From: Cladophialophora immunda
Lineage: Eukaryota > Ascomycota > Eurotiomycetes > Chaetothyriales > Herpotrichiellaceae
Direction of reading: 5' to 3'
DNA length: 64,000 nt
Assembly: GCF_000835495.1 (NCBI RefSeq)
Contig: NW_015622543.1
Coordinates: forward strand, 2,772,806 to 2,836,805
The notes under the pieces are model-generated. The model made no database searches and was not told the DNA's origin. It worked only from the letters and a program-made list of their open reading frames with translations. Every line of letters begins with the position of its first letter. The stretch's first letter is position 1. Below are positions 43,266 to 53,627 of the stretch, one piece after another. The position numbers and the translations under genes are program-made.

Positions 43266-44788
43266 CTACATGCAATGCGGCAATCCCAATGGGAAACCAG
43301 GTGTGTGCAATAGTGGATTTTTAGCGAATGAACAACTAGCTAACCGGCGCTCACAGTCATCTTCCTGTGAGTTCTTTCGACTTTGCATTGTATTCGATTG
43401 GAGGACCACATCTAACCAAACTCCAGCCATGGTGGTCCCGCTGCCGGATGTTCGACCGCAGACACGGAGTACTTCAATCCCGAAAAGTATAGGGTGGTTC
43501 TTTTCGATCAGAGGGGCTGTGTGAAGAGCCGACCGTAAGTCCATGGCCATCTCCATCTCCGCGAGCTCAGCAGAGACAGGAGCAGGGTTGATAGGAAAAC
43601 AGAGCAGGAGAAGTGAGGGAGAACACGACATGGGACCTTGGTGAGTCTTTGCACACCCGCAATTCCTTTCCTCGAAAATCTGGACTGGACTAAACAATCT
43701 ATGTCTAGTCGAGGATATTGAGAAGATCCGAAAACACTTGGGCATCGACAAATGGATGGTCTTTGGCGGCTCTTGGTAAACTCCAGCCTTGAATTGCCCT
43801 ACAACAAAGCTCACATTTCCCCTAAACAGGGGTTCTACGCTGTCCCTCGCGTATTCGCAAACCCATCCCGAACGATGTGCACGAGGAATTTGGTTCGGTT
43901 CGAAATGGGACGTGCATCGATGGACCAGTGCTTCTGGTTCTGGAGGTAAGTCTTGGATTCTACGACTACAAGCTAACAGTGATGCTGATGTGTGGTTAGC
44001 CGTCCACCCCGAGGTCTGGTCAGTAAAATAATCCCGGCACACCACCACCTTACATTCTCTGGCTGCTCGAAAATCGTAACCATGGTCTTCTTCTGTACTG
44101 ATGTGACCCACTGTAGGGACGAATGTTGCAACACATGTGCTCCGTACACAAAAGAGCAGGCAACTGCCTTGGAGGAAAAGTTGTCGGATACGAAGAGGAA
44201 CGAGTGGGTTGAATTAGTCTCTCTTCACTAATAGAATTCACTGACATTCGCACTCGGAAACTACTGCTGGGTCGAGACCGAATACTTTGTCAACTATGTA
44301 AGCACTCGGCTTCCACGAACGACAAAGGCTAACAGATCAGTGTTTCCTCAAGGACGGGCAGCTCACTACCAAGGAGAATATTGACAAGATGTAAGAGCTC
44401 GGTTTCCAGTCTTCCGTGTCACTCGAAACTCGTACTGATCTTCCGCAGTCGCCACATGCCCGGTGTAATAGTCCACGGCCGATACGACAATCTCGTTCCC
44501 GTAAGTGTGCCCCTGGCTCGAACCAGTGTTTCTTCTACGCTGCGACTCTTTACCGCTTGTTCCTAGACATACGAAACTGACACACAACGCACAGCCACGA
44601 AACGCATGGGAACTGAAGAAGGCTTGGCCGGAAGCCACCCTGCATATCGCACCTTGTTCTGGTCATACCGCAAAAGAGCCAAACATCATGAAACTCCTCA
44701 TCGAGGTAAGTTGCAGTGGTTTCCCTCCCCAGTATGAGATTGAAGCTGAGCGAATAAGGCAACGGACAAATTTTCAGAAGGGCTGTGA
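43266..44788 (+). pseudogene. Intron-dense proline iminopeptidase (alpha/beta hydrolase S33), 5' and cap regions eroded
   Basis: Hand-built exons: 43266-43300, 43357-43366, 43427-43534, 43603-43640, 43709-43775, 43830-43945, 44000-44022, then (44241?)-44297, 44341-44390, 44449-44500, 44595-44705 and 44759-44788. They read [117 protein letters not shown] and SGHTAKEPN, ending LLIEATDKFSEGL. The whole triad is present: Ser in GGSWGS, Asp in GRYD, His in SGH. GCG is changed to GCV after DQRG. The residues after HPER are shortened, the cap region (44023-44240) has stops in every reading I tried, and no first exon was found. The family removes N-terminal proline from peptides. Probably a recently decaying gene, though RNA data could still rescue it. 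Confidence 0.65.
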
Positions 44789-45115
44789 CGATGAGGCGTC
44801 GAGAACTGGCCGGAATAGAAAGATTAAAAGCGAAAGTAAAAGCAAGCGCCGAGATCGACCACAAGCCTTCATATGAAAACCGTTGGATCCAATTTCATGA
44901 TGTTTTCAACAATATAGACCATAGAATTGGCAGTATCAGTAAAATCATGAAAGAATTTGAAATAAGCAAGCAAAGTAACCTGGAACGGAATACCACAGTG
45001 TATGGCCTACAGGAAGTGAAGTCAGGACTCAGGAAACAAGCGGCCACTGCCTTCCTGGACATGCCGTGTTAATACTACCTTTCAATCCAAGTTTGTCACG
45101 AGCCCAAGGCGGTTT
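44789..45115. other. Intergenic region between iminopeptidase remnant and Zn2Cys6 gene
   Basis: About 330 nt. A frame of about 95 codons crosses 44785-45072 but shows no recognisable domain and overlaps the iminopeptidase end. Not called as a gene. Confidence 0.4.
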
Positions 45116-46841
45116 CTATCGACCGCAGGCTGCGTATCCTTCTCCCATGGCCCTCAGCAGCCGCGGTGTCGTGTCTTCATCGAGCATCTTCAGGTAACGC
45201 TCTGCAAGAGGGTGTGGTCAGCTCAATCAATATTAGAGCGTCCTGCTTGACTCACCGCAACCCAGCCACCGGACTCCAACGATGCCCAGAAAGTTTCTGA
45301 GCAGTATCAATTTTCTCAAATATTCCTTCATATCTCCACCGTCAGTTGTGGCACTGGTGTTCATCAACAGTATCCTCGTTATAATCGCTGCTGTTTTATA
45401 TACCAAAATTGTGAAGAATGGAGGCAGCATTCTCAGATCTATGGATTGCCGGCCAAGTGTGAAGAGCTCGACCGTGGTAGTGATGGTGGATATGACAGAA
45501 CCAAGAGAGTTTGTGGCCACGGCATTACAGTCTTGAAGCGCACCGGCGACCGGAGGTACCTTAGTACCGTTTTCCAGTGCAAGAAGGAGAGCACTGTGCG
45601 GATGTCAGCAACGGTACCGTGACTTAGGTGTGCCAAAACCGGAATCTCACGTATTGCAAGGACCTAGTCCACTGACATGGGCGCAGGCTTGATCCCCGAC
45701 CTCCTTGTCTATTTCCGTCTGGAAATTGATTACTGTCTGAACCGTAAAAATCAACTCCTCCACGTCGATTTGGTGCTCCGCAGTAGGGCTGTTGAGAATG
45801 GCATGGATCTTGTCGAGCAAGGTGGTGGCTTCAACCAGTCGAGTCAGACGGGAACTGATGTCTGGTTCGTCTTGTTGCTGCTGCGAATGTGTCAAGCGCA
45901 GAACAGGCTCGAGAAGATCTTGGAGAGCCTGAAATCGTGAACGCGTAAGAGAGGGGTGAGAGCCAGACTCTACTGTGATGTATCTTCAAAGAGATCAGCA
46001 TGTAGTGAGTGGTAAGGAAGAGCCGAATCAAGAAGAGCGTACCTGTCCAAGATCAGAATTCCGCACCAGATGAGTGCACTTTCTTCTCGCTTCCAATTGT
46101 TCTCATCCCCAGTGCTGTGAGGAGACCGAGGAGCTGCTCCCGGGTGTAGTGTAAGCGCATCTGCTGCGTTGACGGTTGCTCCAATTGAAATATAAGCTGC
46201 TGGGTACAGTCCGTGAGCTACCTCAAATAGAGTCGCTAGAACTCTCGCCTGAGCGATCTGAGGAGAATTGAGACCCAGGACTTCGGTCGAAGATATCCAG
46301 GTTTTCACTTGACAGTAGGTAGACTTGAAATCCGAGAGACAGTGTTCATTCTCTGGAGACGCAGGTGGAGGAGTTGCGACAAGGATGATCGAGATGCAGA
46401 GTAATGCGATATCGAGGGGAACTTCCCCCCATGTATTGCATGTCTGTGTGAGTCTATTGTGCAGGCTTGTAGTCGAAATAATGGGAAACCATGGCTCGAT
46501 TTCCCGGTGATATGTGGAAAGACTATCTTCTAGGGTTAGGGATCCAAGGCGATGGACGATGGCGTTCTTGACGCTGTCTGCTGTAAACAAAGAGGTGTCG
46601 GAAGCTGCTGGTGTGTGGGCTGTCTCGGAACACTCAGATGGCGAGACAGTTGGCACCGGCAATGATCCGCGAGAGGTGTCGTACTCGCATCGTTGATGGA
46701 GTCTGTGGAGATGCAGGTCAGCATTGCCAGGAGCACAGACTTGTTCGGATTTCTTTACCTGCGGCAGAGTCCACAGACCGGAATCACTTTGTCACAGCGC
46801 CTTTTTTGGGTGCTGCATCGTATGCACGCCTTTTTAGCCAT
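45116..46841 (-). CDS. Zn(II)2Cys6 transcription factor, five exons
   Basis: Minus-strand exons 46841-46759, 46702-46043, 45983-45651, 45593-45256 and 45201-45116 give 499 residues with all phases consistent. Exon 1 and the start of exon 2 encode the binuclear cluster: C6, C9, C16, C23, C26 and C33 (ACIRCSTQKRRCDKV, CGLCRR joined to LHQRC), exact CX2CX6CX6CX2CX6C spacing. The middle-homology region follows: YHREIEPWFPIISTTSLHNR, LIWCGILILDR-YITVESGSH, ENGTKVPPVAGAL. It ends ERYLKMLDEDTTPRLLRAMG plus EGYAACGR. It is divergent from the NmrA-like gene across 369 nt, so it is the likely local regulator of the reductase and the linalool-dehydratase-like gene. Confidence 0.88.
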
Positions 46842-47210
46842 CGGCTCACAGTCTCCGCTGTCTGGTACCTGAATCAGTCGACATGAGATGTAATTATGTG
46901 GACAGGTTTGGCAGAAGAACTGTGCGGGAGACATGCGGGATTCTGCTTCGTAACCCCGCATCAAATCCCGCACCTGTGTCGTCTGGTGCGGTAATCTGCG
47001 GGATTGAGGTCGGAAACATCTGAAATATACCATGCGGACCTTTATCATCTGCAGAAACCTCTGGGACCACACGAACATAATGACTGAAGGTCTGATAATC
47101 CGAAAGTGCATAAATATGGTCTCTTACTGCCTCCCGACCAAGACGGCATCCAGTCACCATCAATACATTCCTGCAACCCTCCCGGCATCCATCCCTTCGT
47201 ATTCTACACC
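46842..47210. promoter_or_regulatory. Divergent promoter of Zn2Cys6 regulator and NmrA-like gene
   Basis: 369 nt between two divergent starts, typical of pathway-specific regulators in fungi. Zn2Cys6 factors usually bind paired CGG triplets. Several CGG/CCG triplets occur here, but I cannot pick one pair with confidence. Confidence 0.45.
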
Positions 47211-48157
47211 ATGTCCGAAATCAAATCCGTAGCAATCGCCGGAGTACGTACCTCGAAACCCTTTCGGGGTGCAACTATTGACATCTCTCCCAGGCCAACG
47301 GCGTCGTTGGACCCCATGTCCTCAAGGCATTGACCGAAGCAGGCTTCCAAGTGACGATCCTCACACGATCAAAGAAGTCAGACGCACAGGACTCCAATGT
47401 CAAAGTGGTCGAGGTAGACTACACATCCGCGCAGTCATTGACGGCAGCACTCACCGACATCGACGCAGTAGTGTCCACAGTTGGTCACGAAGCCATCGCC
47501 GCCCAGCAGACCCTCATTGACGCCGCCATCGCCGCGGGCGTTAAACGGTTCATCCCCTCCGAGTACAGCTCCTGCTCGTACAACCCAAAGATCGAAAACT
47601 TGCCGACCTACACCCCCATGACCCGCATCAGACAGTATCTAGACGAGCAGGCAAAGGCAGGAAAGTTGACCTGGACGGTCCTCGCGACCGGTGCGTTTCT
47701 GGAATTTCTGTTTGACCGTCCCACGTTGCTGGACTACGCGAACCACAAGGCGACTTTGTACGACAAGGGTGACAACAGAGTCAGCTCCACGTCTCTACCC
47801 CAGGTCGGCAAGGCTGTCGTTGGGGTTTTGAAGAACTTGGAGGCTACCAAGAACAAAATCGTGAAAGTCTCAGAGGTCATTTTGACGCAAAACCAGCTGC
47901 TGGGCATCGCGAAGGCACTGAAGCCGGAGATCAAGTGGGAGACCCATGAAGTTCCATGCAGTGTCCTTGTTCAACAAGGTCTGGACGACTTCAAGGCTGG
48001 AAACACCGGCATGCCGGCTGCCATGAAGGTCCTGGCGGGTACAGCACTTGCTGGCGATGTCTACGGCTGCGCCTTTGATGAGAATGACAACAAGCTTCTA
48101 GGTGTCAAGGAGATGACGGAGGAGAATTTGAAGAAGCTCGTGGCAAGTAAGCTATAG
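47211..48157 (+). CDS. NmrA-like / isoflavone-reductase-type NAD(P)-binding protein, two exons
   Basis: Exons 47211-47243 and 47294-48157 (50-nt intron, GTACGT donor, CCCAG acceptor) give 298 residues. The small first exon, MSEIKSVAIAG, joins ANGVVGPHVLKAL to form the Rossmann loop GANGVVG. Next come VTILTRSKK, a likely NADP-phosphate contact, and the NmrA-family segments AVVSTVGHEAIAAQQTLIDA, AGVKRFIPSEYSS and LTWTVLATGAFLEFL. Members are atypical SDRs that reduce aromatic or alkene substrates or act as redox sensors. It converges on the linalool-dehydratase-like gene with 97 nt between stops, and lies opposite a Zn2Cys6 gene, so a pathway role is likely. Confidence 0.9.
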
Positions 48158-48254
48158 GCAGATAGGACTGTACCAGTGCGTTCTCCACTAGCCTGTAGAA
48201 AAATGGTTTAGACAAAACCATCCCATCCCTCGATTTATTTCAGCACTTTTGTCC

Positions 48255-49972
48255 CTAGTAAACAGAACTGACAACGACGTCAACCTCGTCCTGTCCAACA
48301 ACTACCATCACGCCCACGCCCTCGCCGTCTCGTACCGTCGTTGTCGTCTGCTTCAAGGTGCCATCGACATAGACTGCCCAATCTCCTCGGGGCAGGTTCT
48401 CGGCCGTCAAGCTCACTTCCCTGTCTTTCCCGCTCCAGCTCTTCATGGTGATGATCATAGCACGGGCTTCCTCATCCCAGACACCTCTCAAAAAGTCCAC
48501 ACCATCCGCAAAGCTCAACCCGTTCACCCAAGGCCGCTGTGCCAGGATGTCCTTTGTCCAGGGCTTCTCCCACATCTTCTTCTGCCCATCTTTGACGTTC
48601 AAGCGAGAGTAGCCGATGCCCGAATTTCCCGAGTGTGGCTCCATGTGGACCATATTGTAGTCGTCGTCGAAAAGCTTGTCGTTGCGCGGGTAGAAGAGCC
48701 CTCCGTTCTCCCACGTAGGGTTGAGGTGCGCGTCGGCGTAGTCGAGAAGGTCCGCGAGCTCCTTTTCCTTCCCCAGCTCCGACAGCATCTGCGCAAACGA
48801 GCTCCAGCTCGGCGTTTCGAAAGGAAAGGCCGGGTTGACGAACTGCGCGGACATCTCACGGGCCTTGCGCAGCGTCTCGACACTGTGGGCGTCTTCGCCA
48901 TTCTCCAGGACCAGCTTTCGAAATCCGAGCGCGACACGCGTGGGCTGGAGTCGAGTCTTGCCGTCGACGTTGGTCAAGAAGCCTAGAACCTGGCTGTCGT
49001 AGAGCGAGTGCACTTGCTTCGAGTTCCACGTGTTCATGTATGCATTTGCCCTGTCCAATCTGTTAGTTCTGTGAAGAACGAAGCACGGATACTACGTAGC
49101 AGTACTACTCACCAAGCGGTATGAGCGCCTTGTCGGGCGGGCAGGGCCTTGCGTTGCTTGAGGGCGAAGAAGCTCGGATACAGGCCGCTGTCGTTGAGCA
49201 TGCCTTTGCGAACAAGGGATGCCTTGTACTTGACCAGGACGTCTTCCACGTTGTTGGTGCCGTCGCGGCTATCGTTGTACCTCATGGCGATGATGGGGAA
49301 CTGATTGCACACGACAAACACGGCGTTCGGCTCACAGCACACTCCCACCCAATCGTTGTCTTCCATCTGCTGGAAAATCACCTTCTGCAAGCTTCGATTG
49401 TCGTAGACAAAGTCCTCGCGCCCCAACCCCCAAAACAGTGGATTCCACGTAAATGTCAGGCTGCCTTCCTTCTCGAACTCGTCGTCGTCAAACAGCATGG
49501 CGTACAGGCTGGTCATCAGCAAGAGGTGTCCCGAGTACATGATGTTCTCCTTGATGACCGGGTCGGCCCAGGGCTTGCGGAGTTCCTTGAGGTCGGGATC
49601 CAACAGCTTGCCTCCGTGGCTGGTGACGAACCAGTATCCCCACACTTCTCGCCGAAGCATCTTGTGTATCATCTGTCGTAGGAGGGTTTTGAAGGCGCTC
49701 CTCATGGCGGGCAGGCGGTGATAGTGGGCGACGCCGGCTGCGTAGGTCATGGTCGCCAGCTGGTACCTGTAGGCGTCGTCCCATTCCTGCTGGGCCTCGA
49801 GGCTTCCAAAGTGATGCCACTCGCCGTCGACTTGAGAGACGAGGTTGTGGAAATGGCGCAGATGCCCGGCCTGTGCAGCGTTGAGTTTGGGATATTTGGA
49901 AATATCTACTGGCGGACCAGCCGAGATCTTCAGGGTGCTGGTGTTGCTTATGGTGGTGGTCGTCGTCGCCAT
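48255..49972 (-). CDS. Linalool dehydratase/isomerase-like protein, two exons
   Basis: Minus-strand exons 49972-49113 and 49050-48255 give 551 residues. The frame extends upstream only to a GTG, so the ATG giving MATTTTTISNTSTLKISAGP is used. The joint GAHTAW-ANAYMNTWNSKQV is in phase. Residues 140-225 carry the pattern I know from the bacterial linalool dehydratase/isomerase fold: MYSGHLLLMTSLYAML (His149) and WVGVCCEPNAVFVVCNQFP with Cys213 and Cys222 nine residues apart, like the paired cysteines (171 and 180) of LinD. An acidic EWDD occurs at 63-66. No signal peptide is seen, whereas LinD is periplasmic. The family may hydrate, dehydrate or isomerise terpenoid or other tertiary alcohols; the fungal substrate is unknown. 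Confidence 0.8.
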
Positions 49973-51400
49973 GACTATGGAAAGATCTGCCTTCACGCAA
50001 TTTGATATTTTTGATATTGTGTGATGTTTGTCGATGTCAATGGTAGTCGTTGCTAACGGCACTTTGTCGCCCTTTCTAATCAGACTGGTACGGTATGGTA
50101 GTTGGGGGAACTTTTGGTGGCACTCTAAGCGTTCGAGAAGAGTCAGACATGACTTGTCGCAACGCTAACCCCAATTTTGCAGCGCAGAACGGCAGAGCGC
50201 ACACGAACACAGCACGAGCGTTGGTGGCCTCATCCCGGGCTTACCCGCCATGGTGCGGTGCCTGCGGCAGCGATCATTTGAGTCTCTCGAGTTCCCCAGA
50301 CTTGGCTTCCTAGTGCGATGCCGACGGGCGGGTTCAGGAGGACTCTGCGCCTTGCGGCGATGGTGATTGGAGGACTTTGCCAGGCCCCCAAAGCATTCAG
50401 CACCCGCTGGATCACTCGCGTCATGATACTGATAAGCCGTTTTCCTCTCCCGGGCATGCTAGGATGGTCCTAGGGTGAAGATCAGAAAGACCAGCCACAA
50501 AAATGAGACAATTAGCATCTCCTCACACACAGGAGGCATAGTGGTATGCTAGTATTACAGGCTGTGGACGGCCTTGCCGGCGCCGGAATGCCGTGTTTAC
50601 GCCACGGTATGGAGCTTGCATCAGCGAGATCAGCAAGGACTGCTATCCATAACGACAAGGTTACGCTTCCCGGACCAGGGACATCCGTCGAGATATGCGG
50701 ACTCAGGCCGTGATGCTTCCTGTTCAACAGAGTCGAAACCGGATTTTGTTTTGGTCGAGTCCGCCTCGATGAGGACGCGACAGCATAGCTACAGCAAATC
50801 TTTGTCCGAATGTTGCGTCCTGCCAGCTTCTGGAATCTATGGCTAAGAAGGACCTAAAGTGAGCCCTCGCGACGATCAGACGTCCAATTTCACCTCATTG
50901 AGCGCGATGGCGTCGGTCTATGTGCACAGACCGACAGCCCTCCACTCTGAACAAAATATCGTGTAGAGCAGCACCGAGACGGCAGGAAGCACCTCGGCTG
51001 ATCTCAACGTCAAAAACTGGCAACGGGAAAGTCATTACAGGAGTTCCTCTAAGCAGAGATCACGTTGAATGAATGAGAAAATCTTTCTCTCGCATACGTC
51101 ATTACGTTCACCATCGAAAAGCGATTCGTTCTGGAGACTGGATGCTTTTTTCAACTATTTGCAGCCGTGTGAAAGAGCTAGTAGCCTACAGGAACGAGTA
51201 CTTGTGACCCTATCTATATAGCACTTTCATCTGCTATTGAGATAGCACGATGGCTGTCATCCGAGGAGGCTCTCAATCATTCTTGTTTCTCGTTTCTTGG
51301 TCCCTTTAAGGTCTTGGTCACTCGTCCTCCTCGGTGTCTTGTTGAATCCTTTGGGTTTCAAGGTCCTCCTCAAGTGACGACCCTGTATCCTGCAGCTCAA
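49973..51400. other. Gene-poor interval
   Basis: About 1.4 kb with only short frames (up to about 95 codons), no conserved motif, no tRNA and no clear repeat. It includes the promoter of the linalool-dehydratase-like gene. Confidence 0.45.
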
Positions 51401-52153
51401 CCACTACCTTGGGAATCGATCGATCAGCTTCAGTACCGGCCCTTCCAATTCGACACGGCGAGCTGCATTTTGGGCTGATACGGAGGAACACGGCGCCATT
51501 TCAGAATCTAAGGTCGATAAGCTAGGAGGAGGATCGATGTCCTGAACCACCCGGTATGCGATGCGAAATGATCCTTGTATTGTCTCCAAGAATTTTCTGC
51601 CATTGTTCTCTCTCACGTACATGTTCGCCTTCGCTTGGATAGCAAGGGTCGCGTAGCCAGCATTTCTACGGCTTCTAGGCGGTGAACACTTCTACTTCTA
51701 TGGACAATTCAATGTCTTCTTCCAGCTCCACAAGGACTCCGTCTATCAAGCGATTCGCATGCTCGATGCTCTCACAAATCCCTCCTTCAGTCAATATTCT
51801 AATGGTCGCCTTGACCGTGAATTTCGCAACCTGGAGCAATGTCGGACTTAAAGAAAGTACTTCATACCGACTGTTGTCCTTTGATCGACCATGTTGACCG
51901 AAGCCATCATCCCCATCTTCATGTGCATGGTTTCGTTGGAAGAAGGGTCGGCATGCTTCAACAAGAAGGTGAGCATCTGGTCGGCTCTTGCCGTACCCTC
52001 TATAGCGATTCTCTTTTCTTCTTCCGTAAGGTTCGGTCACCGCGCTGGGTCGATCTGGATACTGATGTTGTTTTGAATAGTGATACCCCAGTGGGTGCGC
52101 ACCCTCAGCTGTAGAGGAATGCTTTCTTGGTAGAGGGACTCTATGCGGAGCAT
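51401..52153 (-). pseudogene. Eroded or mis-split gene of unknown function
   Basis: On the minus strand a natural-looking frame starts at ATG 52153 (MLRIESLYQESIPLQLRVRT). It is interrupted by one TGA at 52039-52037 (after QIDPAR) and continues in the same frame with PNLTEEEKRIAIEGTARADQ and MLTFLLKHADPSSNETMHM to a stop at 51848. A second frame then carries KFTVKATIRILTEGGICESI to 51675, and a third NNGRKFLETIQGSFRIAYRV to 51404. Weak splice signals could connect them, but the single TGA remains inside an otherwise good exon. I do not recognise the family. A decayed gene or an intron I cannot see are both possible. Confidence 0.3.
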
Positions 52154-52748
52154 CTCGCACACTTGACCTAGATTGAGTTGAAATCAAGGCAATGAAGGAG
52201 TGAAGGAGCGAAGGGAATGGCAAAACTTGAGAGCGTTCAAAAATCGATGGACCCGAGGAATGAGCGCTTTCTTATCTCCACCAGCCCATGCGACGAGGCT
52301 TCCTCATACCCAAAATCCATGCAGTTTAGCGAAGATCGGAACACTTTCCCTTGATCAGTCATTGCGAAGCCGACTTTACATCCAAACTAGGGCGAAAGGA
52401 ATGCAGGCTGTCCTGCAAGACCGAGCGCAATCGGCATCACCAGGACTTGAAATGCACAAAATTTACACTGCTCGCATTGATAGTCAAATAACGCCAAAGG
52501 GTAAGTGAGGTAAGGTCATGTAGCCAATGAACATGCAAGCCAACCCTATCTGCCATGAAATGCCCCTATCAAGTCCATCAGTCACGATGGTCTGCTGAAC
52601 ACCATCTCATCGCATCACATCGCATCACATCTCGATCAAAACTTTACTTTCGGACTTCCTCCTCCCGCAGCAAATAGCCAGGTTAAAAAACATCCATGAA
52701 GGTGTTTGAACCACTTTTGATGCGGGAGCTTTGTTGAACTGCAGGCCG
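52154..52748. other. Intergenic region
   Basis: About 590 nt. It contains a small direct repeat, CATCGCATCACATCGCATCA (around 52609-52628). No gene is supported. Confidence 0.4.
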
Positions 52749-53278
52749 TTAGCCGTCAATCCGTTGACGAAGAATGATATCAAACAAGTGTTGGACTTTG
52801 ACCTCGTTGAAGGCCGACAGGTGAGAATATTCAGCACATAGGGCTTCTGCGAGGGCGGAACCAGTCTCGAAACGAACCTGCTGCGGGTCGCAGTCTGTTT
52901 TCGTCCCAACTAAGGCGTGAGAGGGACATTGTTGGAGGGTGTCCAGGCGTTCTGTGTACGCCTCTATCATGTCCAAAGTTGACGAGACTTGTGTGTCGAA
53001 GACAAATATCACCGCATCGTATTTCAGAATTTTGCATTGAGACGCCTGGATCCCGATGATTTTGAGGTCAATCGTCGCCGGACCAATGACAATGAGTTTC
53101 TGATAGATACACTCATCTTGGTAATCATCCATGAACTTCCCCCAAAGGTACTACAGTCATGGATCAGCTTCAACCCGGTTGCGAATGGAGATATCTTTAC
53201 CTGATGGATGAGCCTGGATTTGCCGACCCCCTGGTCACCGACCACTCCCATCGTCATTCTTTTGGCAGTACTCGCCAT
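52749..53278 (-). CDS. Divergent Ras-like small GTPase, two exons
   Basis: Minus-strand exons 53278-53201 and 53150-52749 (50-nt intron, GTAAAG donor, TGTAG acceptor) give 159 residues. The P-loop is GDQGVGKS (G1), followed by HQ-YLWGKFMDDYQDECIYQK, like the Ras switch I context. A strand AVIFVFDTQ comes next, then G4 as GTKTD and a G5-like SAF. The G3 motif DxxGQ is missing: where it should be, the protein reads DLKIIGIQASQCKILKYDAV and is about ten residues shorter than Ras. There is no C-terminal CAAX box (ends RIDG). It may bind nucleotide without normal hydrolysis, or be decaying. Confidence 0.7.
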
Positions 53279-53627
53279 TGGTAGTTGGCCTGCTGATAAG
53301 CGGTGTGCAACAGCGAGCAGAGTAAGGTGCAGATGCAGGGTGCAGGACGATTCGATGCGAGGAACCCAATTGGGAGATTACCGACTTTTTGAACCAGAGG
53401 GCTCGGTGATCAAGTTTCATTGTCATGGTAGACACGCCACTTAGGGTTCAGCAATACACCAATGGGCTGTCCACAGAGTCTGTGCCCTAAGATTTTCGAC
53501 CTGCACATGCAAATCAGTGAAATTCTGGAGGCGCAGCTCTGACCCTGACATACCAATGATGGGGAGTTCGAGAGATTGGTCCATGAGAACTCGAAGATAG
53601 CAACAGCTATCACAGCGAGACCCAGTC

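Noticed and set aside
44785..45072. 95-codon frame downstream of the iminopeptidase
   Set aside because: Overlaps the iminopeptidase stop, carries no recognisable domain and has no clear promoter or splice context.
46755..47111. Longer upstream frame of the Zn2Cys6 gene as an extended N-terminus
   Set aside because: The cluster begins five residues after ATG 46841; the upstream extension has no domain and would push the start into the divergent promoter.
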